From: Spirochaetaceae bacterium
Lineage (GTDB): Bacteria; Spirochaetota; Spirochaetia; Treponematales; Breznakiellaceae
Length of the DNA stretch: 7,597 nucleotides
Assembly (NCBI GenBank): GCA_031290205.1
Contig: JAITNZ010000263.1
Location: 1-7,597, forward strand
Reading direction: 5' to 3'
Positions within the stretch are counted from its first letter, which is position 1; the number at the start of each line of letters is the position of its first letter. Position numbers and translations under genes: made by a program. Positions 1 through 4,539 of this stretch are shown one piece after another. Under the pieces are notes generated by a model. That model was not told the DNA's origin, did not search any database, and saw nothing but the letters and a program-made list of their open reading frames with translations.

Positions 1-190
1 CCTATTCTCTTCCCCTCGCTAAGAAATGGGCGATTGTTACGCAGGGGGGGCGTTGCGCCGCCACAGGCGGGTTCTGCTTCCGGTTCTATTCGGGATGGCG
101 CTTGCTTACGCGGGGGGGCGTTGCGGGGGCACTCCCCCGCTGGGGGGGTAGGGCGCAACGAAGTGCGCCCGTAGGGGGGGGCTCCCCCCT
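1..190. repeat. GC-rich palindromic repeat block inside the hemA frame
   Basis: Several short perfect stems are packed here: CCGCC-ACA-GGCGG (58-70), GCGGGGG-cact-CCCCCGC (123-140), GGGCGCA-acgaag-TGCGCCC (151-170) and AGGGGGG-ggct-CCCCCCT (173-190). There is also an imperfect direct repeat of about 31 nt (26-57 and 95-125), both copies ending GGGGGGGCGTTGCG. The word GGGGCGTTGCGGGG (114-127) recurs upstream of the helicase gene at 4353-4366. The 15-mer CGCCTGTGGCGGCGC (complement of 55-69) recurs at 6927-6941. This is a dispersed REP-like family. The hemA frame reads through the whole block without a stop. Confidence 0.75.
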
Positions 191-1346
191 CAAGGCTCTT
201 TTTTAGGGCGTCAAAGCACTCATTGAGGGTGTTTCTGTCGAGGGTGTCGCGCAGGGCGAACAGCAATTTGGAGACGGGCTTTCCTGCGGCGATTGCGGTT
301 TCTATCATTTGAATCGTTTTGAGGTGGGGGCGGAAGTCGAGCCAGCGGAAGAAGCGGTCGATTTCTTCGCTGACGATGAGCTCGATTTTTCGAGGCTCGA
401 TGTTGACGGTGCTTGCCGCGCCGGTGCAGGGGAGGGAATCGAGGTCGAGGAGCGACAGCCCGTCGAGTGTGCGCAATTGGGGCTCCATGTCGCGGGGGAG
501 GGCAAGGTCGACGAAGAGGCGCTCTCTGCCGTCCCAGACTCGGGCGGTTTCCTCGTAGTTCAGCGTCCAGTGGGGGCTGCTCGTGGCGCTTATTACGATG
601 TCGAAGCGGGTGAGGGCGGCGTAGCGCTCGTCGTAGTTCAACATGGTGCAGCCGGCGGGGGGGGGGCTTTTGATTTGTTTGTGCCGACGCAGGGTCATGC
701 CGGCGGCGGCGCCTTCGCGCAGCAGCAATTCGGCGCAGAGCCGCCCGATGACGCCGTTCCCGATGACGAGGGCGTTCTTGCCGGCGAGGCTGCCGCAGCG
801 TGCTTTGATGCAGTCGATTGCTGTCTGGGCGGTGGACGCATTCGCCTTCGTGATGCCGGTCTCCGTTTTTATCCGCTTTGCTGAGGTGATTGCTGCCTGA
901 AAGAGCCGGTCGAGCACTGCGCCGCCGCTTTTTGCCTTCCTTGCGAGGTCGAGTGCGTCTTTTATCTGCCCCAGTATCTGATTTTCGCCTACAATTTGCG
1001 ATTTTAAGCCGCCCGCGGTAAGAAAAAGATGGCGGACGGCATCGATTCCCTGCCGCTGGACAAAAATATTGCGGTAATCTTCGCTGTTGATGCCTTTCTG
1101 GGCGCATAAAATCGCGGCTGGATTGGCGGCAGCGTCCCCGTGCAGCCAGATTTCCGTCCGGTTGCAGGTTGCAACGATGATACAGCCGCTTTCGCCCTCC
1201 GGGTGCGCGGTTTTTGCTTCGAGGAGCGCCTCGTTGAGGGTATTTTCGGTAAATGCAAATGTTTCCCGTTGGCTAATATCGGCATGGGTCCAGTCAATAC
1301 CCGCCATAAGTATCTTGTCTATCGGCTCAGAAACCGGATTTTTCAT
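1..1346 (-). CDS. hemA: Glutamyl-tRNA reductase, 3' end beyond window
   Basis: Reduces glutamyl-tRNA(Glu) to glutamate-1-semialdehyde with NADPH, the committed step of cytoplasmic C5 tetrapyrrole synthesis (haem, sirohaem or corrinoids). I translated this frame by hand; it is open from 1346 to the left edge (448 codons, no stop). Visible family marks: the catalytic-cysteine motif ATCNRTE at residues 59-65 (Cys61), conserved His106 in HLFLTAGGLKS, the signature VGENQILGQIK at 119-129, a Rossmann nucleotide site VIGNGVIG at 194-201, ISATSSPH at 252-259, DLALPRDMEP at 280-289, and a C-terminal helical dimerisation segment around 325-385. Start: three ATGs lie in tandem (1352, 1349, 1346); the last is chosen because GAGGA (complement of 1354-1358) is 7 nt upstream. 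After about residue 386 the frame runs into GC-rich palindromic repeat DNA and gives a Pro/Gly/Arg-rich tail with no family similarity that I recognise. Full-length relatives are about 410-460 residues. Identity is secure; the true C-terminus is unknown. Confidence 0.93.
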   Translation of the reverse strand, partial: MKNPVSEPIDKILMAGIDWTHADISQRETFAFTENTLNEALLEAKTAHPEGESGCIIVATCNRTEIWLHGDAAANPAAILCAQKGINSEDYRNIFVQRQGIDAVRHLFLTAGGLKSQIVGENQILGQIKDALDLARKAKSGGAVLDRLFQAAITSAKRIKTETGITKANASTAQTAIDCIKARCGSLAGKNALVIGNGVIGRLCAELLLREGAAAGMTLRRHKQIKSPPPAGCTMLNYDERYAALTRFDIVISATSSPHWTLNYEETARVWDGRERLFVDLALPRDMEPQLRTLDGLSLLDLDSLPCTGAASTVNIEPRKIELIVSEEIDRFFRWLDFRPHLKTIQMIETAIAAGKPVSKLLFALRDTLDRNTLNECFDALKKSLEGGAPPYGRTSLRPTPPAGECPRNAPPRKQAPSRIEPEAEPACGGATPPLRNNRPFLSEGKRI

Positions 1347-1471
1347 CATCATATCCTCAGGTCAGCGCTAGGCGATATGAATGTCCAAGGATTTTTTTTC
1401 CCCGGACACCTTGGTTCTCCGGCTCTACGGCAACGTGCTTGCGAGGGAATTCCACCCTGCTTCCCCAATAT
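1347..1471 (-). promoter_or_regulatory. Candidate structured hemA 5' leader
   Basis: If the promoter at 1478-1506 is used, hemA has a leader of about 125 nt. On the minus strand it contains overlapping, mutually exclusive stems: CCGGA/TCCGG, CCAAGG/CCTTGG and TGTCC/GGACA, all within about 1381-1425, with a GGGGAAAAAAAAT stretch in the loop. Next to the start, CATATC (complement of 1374-1379) can pair with GATATG (complement of 1350-1355), putting the Shine-Dalgarno GAGGA in a hairpin that includes the first ATG. I recognise no known riboswitch class. Regulation by folding is inference from the pairings only. Confidence 0.3.
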
Positions 1472-1477
1472 TGGGTG

Positions 1478-1506
1478 AGTATATCACGCGGGAGGATAAA
1501 ATACAA
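1478..1506 (-). promoter_or_regulatory. Candidate hemA promoter (extended -10)
   Basis: On the minus strand: -35 TTGTAT (complement of 1501-1506), a 17-bp spacer, and -10 TATACT (complement of 1478-1483) preceded by TGA, which gives the extended form TGATATACT. The start site would be near 1471, inside a perfect 12-bp palindrome CCCAATATTGGG (1464-1475), a possible operator. A second, weaker candidate lies upstream on the same strand: TTGTTC, 17 bp, TATAAC (roughly 1551-1579). Confidence 0.4.
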
Positions 1507-1620
1507 GTGGGATGGGATTGGGAGGGGGCGAGCGCATTATCATTTGCTCTCGTTATAACTTATCAGATGAATTTGAACAACAGGCTGCTAGTATCTCGTC
1601 ACTATTAAAAAATCCATTAT

Positions 1621-1682
1621 CCGTTCCCTGTTCCCTGTTCCCCTTCTTAAGTTCGTGGTTAATGTTCGAATTCGAACTGCTG
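1621..1682 (-). repeat. Degenerate copy of the CACGAA dispersed repeat
   Basis: Opposite in orientation to the copies at 4103-4175 and 7406-7477. Shared with their reverse complement are CCGTTC at 1621-1626, GTTCGTGGTT at 1651-1660, and GAATTCGAACTGCTG at 1668-1682 (GAATTCGGAACTGCTG in the 7406 copy). The middle is replaced by a 7-bp tandem repeat, GTTCCCT twice and then GTTCCCC (1623-1643). A perfect 14-bp palindrome GTTCGAATTCGAAC (1664-1677) arises at the repeat end. The copy lies in the hprK upstream region. Confidence 0.6.
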
Positions 1683-1700
1683 TCTGTTTTCCCCAAACTG

Positions 1701-1729
1701 TTGCGTATTTTATGTTTTCATTATAAAAT
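1701..1729 (+). promoter_or_regulatory. Candidate hprK promoter, possibly leaderless
   Basis: TTGCGT (1701-1706), a 17-bp spacer, then TAAAAT (1724-1729, five of six consensus bases). The last -10 base is 6 nt before the A of the hprK ATG, so transcription would begin at or next to the start codon. This fits the absence of any purine-rich Shine-Dalgarno sequence upstream of the gene. Confidence 0.35.
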
Positions 1730-1734
1730 AAGCT

Positions 1735-2724
1735 ATGAATAACAGAAGCTTCACCGTGTTGGACCTGATTGATATTGGTTTAATCGGGCGCAATTCGCTC
1801 GACCTCCGCTGTTTATGCGGCAGACTCGGACTTTCACGCGAGATAGCCGTTCCCGAAGTGAACAGACCGGGACTCGCCCTTTCCGGTTTTTTTGATGTTT
1901 TCGCGGACAAGAGGGTTCAGGTTTTCGGACGCGGCGAAGCGGCATATCTCCAGAAAATGCCGCAAGAGAACACGAAACAGCATATTAAACGGTTCTTTTC
2001 CTACGATATACCCTGTTGCATCTTTTCCTGCGGGCTCGAACCGGAGCCGTTTTTTCAACAGGAAGCGGATTTGGCAGGCTGCCCTATCCTGCAAACCGAA
2101 CTTGATACCACAGAATTCATCACGCGTATTTTACGAATCCTTTTGACCATTTTTGCGCCAAGAAAGATTATTCACGGTGTTCTTGTCGAGGTTTACGGCA
2201 TGGGCGTCCTCATCCTTGGGGAAAGCGGAGTTGGGAAGAGCGAAACCGCGCTCGAACTGCTTAAAGCGGGGCACCGGCTCGTGGCTGACGACGCGGTTGA
2301 AATCCACAATTTGAACGGTAATACCCTTGTCGGCGCCGGAGCGAATAAAATTATCGGGCACCACATGGAGATACGCGGTATTGGCGTTATCAATATAACC
2401 CACCTTTTCGGGGTTGGCGCAATTCGCGAGCGTAAAGAGATTGACATTGTTATCATGCTTGAGGAATGGGACTCAACGAAGTATTATGACAGGCTTGGCG
2501 ATGACGATGTATACATGGATATTCTTGGGGTCAATGTTCATAAGCTTACGATTCCCGTTAAGCCGGGCAGGAACACCCGCATCGTCATCGAAACAGCGGC
2601 GATGAACGAGCGTCTAAAAACCATGGGCTATAACTCGGCAAAAGAATTCAACCGCAACATCCTTAAATGGATCGAAACGAACACAGCAAAATCGGTCTAT
2701 TTCGGTCAGGAAGATATTATTTAA
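1735..2724 (+). CDS. hprK: HPr kinase/phosphorylase
   Basis: Bifunctional enzyme that phosphorylates the seryl residue of the phosphocarrier protein HPr with ATP or pyrophosphate and reverses this by phosphorolysis, linking carbon status to PTS-type regulation in the cytoplasm. The 329 residues match the usual length of about 310-330. An N-terminal domain (about 1-130) is followed by the kinase domain. That domain has His147 in HGVLVEVYG, the P-loop GESGVGKS at 162-169, RLVADDAVEI at 181-190 (Asp185/Asp186), the HprK signature HMEIRGIGVINI at 210-221 (Glu212), YDRLG at 251-255 and VKPGRNTRIVIE at 275-286. All expected catalytic motifs are intact. ATG 1735 is the only sensible start, since an in-frame stop lies just upstream; no Shine-Dalgarno sequence is visible. 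The gene stands alone: divergent from hemA, convergent with the next gene, with no ptsH, rapZ or lgt beside it. In spirochaetes HprK often occurs with an incomplete PTS, so its role may be purely regulatory (family knowledge, not visible here). Confidence 0.96.
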   Translation: MNNRSFTVLDLIDIGLIGRNSLDLRCLCGRLGLSREIAVPEVNRPGLALSGFFDVFADKRVQVFGRGEAAYLQKMPQENTKQHIKRFFSYDIPCCIFSCGLEPEPFFQQEADLAGCPILQTELDTTEFITRILRILLTIFAPRKIIHGVLVEVYGMGVLILGESGVGKSETALELLKAGHRLVADDAVEIHNLNGNTLVGAGANKIIGHHMEIRGIGVINITHLFGVGAIRERKEIDIVIMLEEWDSTKYYDRLGDDDVYMDILGVNVHKLTIPVKPGRNTRIVIETAAMNERLKTMGYNSAKEFNRNILKWIETNTAKSVYFGQEDII

Positions 2725-2782
2725 GGGATGAGGAGTGGGGGATTGGAATGCTGATATTCCTCATCGCCCCATCCCTCTTTTT
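2724..2782 (+). terminator. Rho-independent terminator of hprK
   Basis: Begins at the last base of the hprK stop codon. Nested complementary segments are AGGGAT (2724-2729) with ATCCCT (2771-2776), GGGG with CCCC inside, and GGAAT/ATTCC at the tip. A T-run (2778-2782) follows. It also separates hprK from the converging gene, whose stop codon overlaps the T-run. On the opposite strand the flank is not U-rich, so it mainly serves the plus strand. Confidence 0.65.
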
Positions 2783-3995
2783 ACTGCACCGAGGGTAGTT
2801 TTTTCAGTATATCGGCTACTCTATCCCTGTATCGTTCCGGCGAAAGAAAAGCGGCGTTGTTCAAGCATTGGATAGCTTCGGTGCTCCTTCCCGCGCTTAC
2901 TGCGTTCACACCGAGCGCGTATTGAACGAGCGCCTTATCCGCGCCGAGTTGCTCCGCCGAGCGGTAGTATTGATCTGCTATGTCGTATTTCTGCTGCGAA
3001 TACGCGATGAGCCCCAGATAGTAGTAAGGCGCATAATGCGGTTTATTGCGGAGCGCCTCAAGGAAGGAAACCTCAGCCTGGTCATAGCTGCCTGCCGCAT
3101 AATACTGCTGCCCCGCATCAACAATCTCGGTAAAAGTCTGACGCCCTAGGATATAAGCGGTATAATCATCGTGCAGCTTTTGCAGATTTGTCCAGCCGGT
3201 AAGCCGGTCGAAAACTGCTTGTGCATTTTCGGCGGCAGAGGCATCGCCTTTGAGTAGCAGGAAAGATTCTGTTAGTGAACGAAAATAGTCTCCGTTCCCG
3301 CCTGCATTGAGGAAGAACGAGACGAGCGCCCACGAAACCGGCTGAAAATTCTCCGGCTGCCCGCTTAGGTCGGCAAGGAATACCGATTGAAACGAAGGTT
3401 CGCGGTGTTCGCGGATAATAGCCTTTGTTGTTTCCAGCCATGCGAGGTTTTCTTCGTATTCAACCAATCCCGTGCCCTTGTTGAACTTCAAATTGTTAAA
3501 ATAGACGGCAAAGCCTTCGCGTATCCATGCCGGCGGATAGGGGATATACGACCTTAGAAACTGAATAAAAGACTGATGGGGAAGAATCCTCTCAATGTCC
3601 GGGCTTCCAAGGTTGACGATAAGCTCGCGTTTATCGACCTGATTATAGTGCAGGTAGACGGCGGCATCCCGTGTTGTCCCCAATTTCCCGGAGACATAGT
3701 GGTCGTAAGCGGCTTTATCGGCAAAAGCGCGGACCTTGAGGGGCGCTTTTAGCTGAGCTGTGTTGAAACGGAAGAGTCTATTGTAAACCTCAAAGCGAAG
3801 TTCCAACTCTCTTAAAAGCGTTTCCGCCACCGCTCCCCCGCCCTGGCAGGTAATATCGAAAAGCGCGGTACGCACCTGCACCTCGGAAAAGCTCGAAACG
3901 CCTGGCAGAATGGCGCTCGTATAAGCAGCCGACTGGGCAAAAACCGGACCGGTAAGAGCCACGGTTATTATCAGTAATCCAAATTGTTTTTTCAT
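2781..3995 (-). CDS. Exported TPR protein with degenerate peptidase-MA-like region
   Basis: 404 residues; the exact function is unknown. A Sec signal peptide (MKKQFG, hydrophobic core about 6-18, likely cleavage VFA-QS after residue 20, no lipobox) points to export to the periplasm or outside. Residues about 40-285 resemble the gluzincin-like MA-clan/DUF1570 fold. PPAWIREGFAVYF (154-166) matches the PPWxxEGxAxY element that normally follows an HExxH zinc site. At the expected HExxH position, however, the sequence is HQSFIQ (140-145), lacking both the catalytic Glu and the second zinc His, so it is probably not an active metalloprotease. Three TPR-like repeats follow (about 290-320, 321-354, 355-388), suggesting a protein-binding C-terminus. 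Start: ATG 3995, with GAGGAG a few bases upstream (complement of about 4001-4006). It is transcribed alone, converging on hprK. The coding call is strong; the domain assignment is by motif recognition only. Confidence 0.88.
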   Translation of the reverse strand: MKKQFGLLIITVALTGPVFAQSAAYTSAILPGVSSFSEVQVRTALFDITCQGGGAVAETLLRELELRFEVYNRLFRFNTAQLKAPLKVRAFADKAAYDHYVSGKLGTTRDAAVYLHYNQVDKRELIVNLGSPDIERILPHQSFIQFLRSYIPYPPAWIREGFAVYFNNLKFNKGTGLVEYEENLAWLETTKAIIREHREPSFQSVFLADLSGQPENFQPVSWALVSFFLNAGGNGDYFRSLTESFLLLKGDASAAENAQAVFDRLTGWTNLQKLHDDYTAYILGRQTFTEIVDAGQQYYAAGSYDQAEVSFLEALRNKPHYAPYYYLGLIAYSQQKYDIADQYYRSAEQLGADKALVQYALGVNAVSAGRSTEAIQCLNNAAFLSPERYRDRVADILKKLPSVQ

Positions 3996-4013
3996 TCAAT
4001 CTCCTCTCTGTAA

Positions 4014-4042
4014 AGAGTAATCCTCTTTTTTATTATCGTCAA
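4014..4042 (-). promoter_or_regulatory. Candidate promoter of the exported TPR gene
   Basis: On the minus strand: TTGACG (complement of 4037-4042, five of six consensus bases), a 17-bp spacer, and TACTCT (complement of 4014-4019, weak). The predicted start site is near 4007, leaving a very short leader that begins at about the Shine-Dalgarno GAGGAG. Confidence 0.4.
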
Positions 4043-4102
4043 GATAGTGCTAAAAGTTTACCCTCAAATGCCGGCGGGCATTAAGGGGACGCTACGAAAG
4101 CA

Positions 4103-4175
4103 CAGCGATTCCGAATTCAACCACGAACCTCACGAACAACACGAACGGAAGACGAAAAAGGATATGAATAATGGT
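4103..4175 (+). repeat. CACGAA dispersed repeat, copy A
   Basis: Positions 4109-4157 are identical over 49 bp to 7412-7460, and the flanks continue to match with small differences (CAGCGATTCC against CAGCAGTTCC before; ATATGAATAATGGT shared after). Inside is a 9-bp periodicity: ACCACGAAC, CTCACGAAC, AACACGAAC. Read on the minus strand it spells the peptide RLPFVLFVRFVVEFG, which also appears at the other copy; this is a by-product of the repeat and not evidence of a gene. Copy A lacks the right-hand arm seen after copy B. Confidence 0.85.
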
Positions 4176-4317
4176 CCCAAAAGCAGCAAAAAACCTGCTC
4201 AAGCCGTTTAGACTGCTAACGCCCTTAGCAAGGGCATAAAAGTGCCTGTGGCACCCTGTGGCACCCGGGTGCAATTTATTTTTCGGGGTCAATTCTAAAG
4301 TGATACCTAAATTGCTA
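4176..4317 (+). repeat. Short hairpins and first GCACCC repeat
   Basis: Consecutive perfect stems: AGCAG-caaaaaac-CTGCT (4182-4199), GCCCTT-agc-AAGGGC (4221-4235), GTGCC-tgt-GGCAC (4242-4254) and the palindrome GCACCCGGGTGC (4261-4272). The 16-mer GCACCCTGTGGCACCC (4251-4266) recurs exactly at 4482-4497. No T-tract follows any of these stems, so none looks like an ordinary terminator. The rest of this stretch (about 4273-4317) is AT-richer and shows nothing recognisable. Confidence 0.65.
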
Positions 4318-4428
4318 ACGGGGGGTCTGGGGGGGCACCTTGCCCCCCCAGCGGGGCGTTGCGGGGCGGCGCCCCGCCGAGGGGGGAGCGACGGCATGTT
4401 GCGGCGCGTCGGGGGAGACTTCCCCCTC
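4318..4428. repeat. GC-rich hairpin cluster (REP-like)
   Basis: Three strong stem-loops lie in tandem: GGGGGGGCA-cct-TGCCCCCCC (4329-4349), GCGGGGC-ggc-GCCCCGC (4361-4377) and GGGGGA-gact-TCCCCC (4411-4426). The segment GGGGCGTTGCGGGG (4353-4366) is shared with the hemA-tail block at 114-127, so both belong to one repeat family. The cluster lies between two copies of the GCACCC repeat. Composition is sharply more GC-rich than the flanks. Confidence 0.7.
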
Positions 4429-4477
4429 CTTATACTGGAGATTTCCATAGCGCCTACCTGATTTACCCAGAATTTTG

Positions 4478-4507
4478 AAGTGCACCCTGTGGCACCCTGA
4501 GGCACTT
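4478..4507 (+). repeat. Second GCACCC repeat, forming a hairpin
   Basis: Outer arms AAGTGC (4478-4483) and GCACTT (4502-4507) are complementary and enclose the shared 16-mer GCACCCTGTGGCACCC (4482-4497). It ends just before ATG 4510 and overlaps the -35 region of the candidate helicase promoter. Confidence 0.6.
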
Positions 4508-4534
4508 TCATGTGGGGGGTGATTGTGGTATTAT
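4506..4534 (+). promoter_or_regulatory. Candidate helicase promoter (extended -10)
   Basis: TTTCAT (4506-4511, weak -35), a 17-bp spacer, then TATTAT (4529-4534, five of six) preceded by TGG, giving the extended form TGGTATTAT (4526-4534). The start site would fall at about 4540-4541, on the internal ATG 4540. If real, the mRNA is leaderless and the upstream ATG 4510 is not translated from it. Confidence 0.4.
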
Positions 4535-4539
4535 CACTT

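Noticed and set aside
309..884. 191-codon plus-strand ORF antisense to hemA
   Set aside because: Ala/Gly/Glu-rich reading opposite a GC-rich gene, with no recognisable domain and no independent ribosome site.
220..1107. Long minus-strand ORF rich in Arg, Pro and His (295 codons)
   Set aside because: It is an out-of-frame shadow of hemA; the hemA frame on the same strand carries all the family motifs.
1347..1471. Cobalamin or other known riboswitch in the hemA leader
   Set aside because: No conserved box of the cobalamin class or any other class I know was recognised; only ordinary stems are visible.
1350..1506. Possible 49-codon upstream ORF before hemA starting at TTG 1506
   Set aside because: Its start would lie in the -35 box, upstream of the predicted transcription start, and it has no Shine-Dalgarno or recognisable sequence.
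1381..1608. 75-codon plus-strand ORF in the hemA-hprK intergenic region
   Set aside because: No Shine-Dalgarno, no recognisable similarity, and it overlaps the better supported hemA promoter and leader on the other strand.
1664..1677. GTTCGAATTCGAAC as a LexA-type or other operator of hprK
   Set aside because: The bases are largely explained as the end of the dispersed repeat seen at two other sites, so there is no independent support for an operator.
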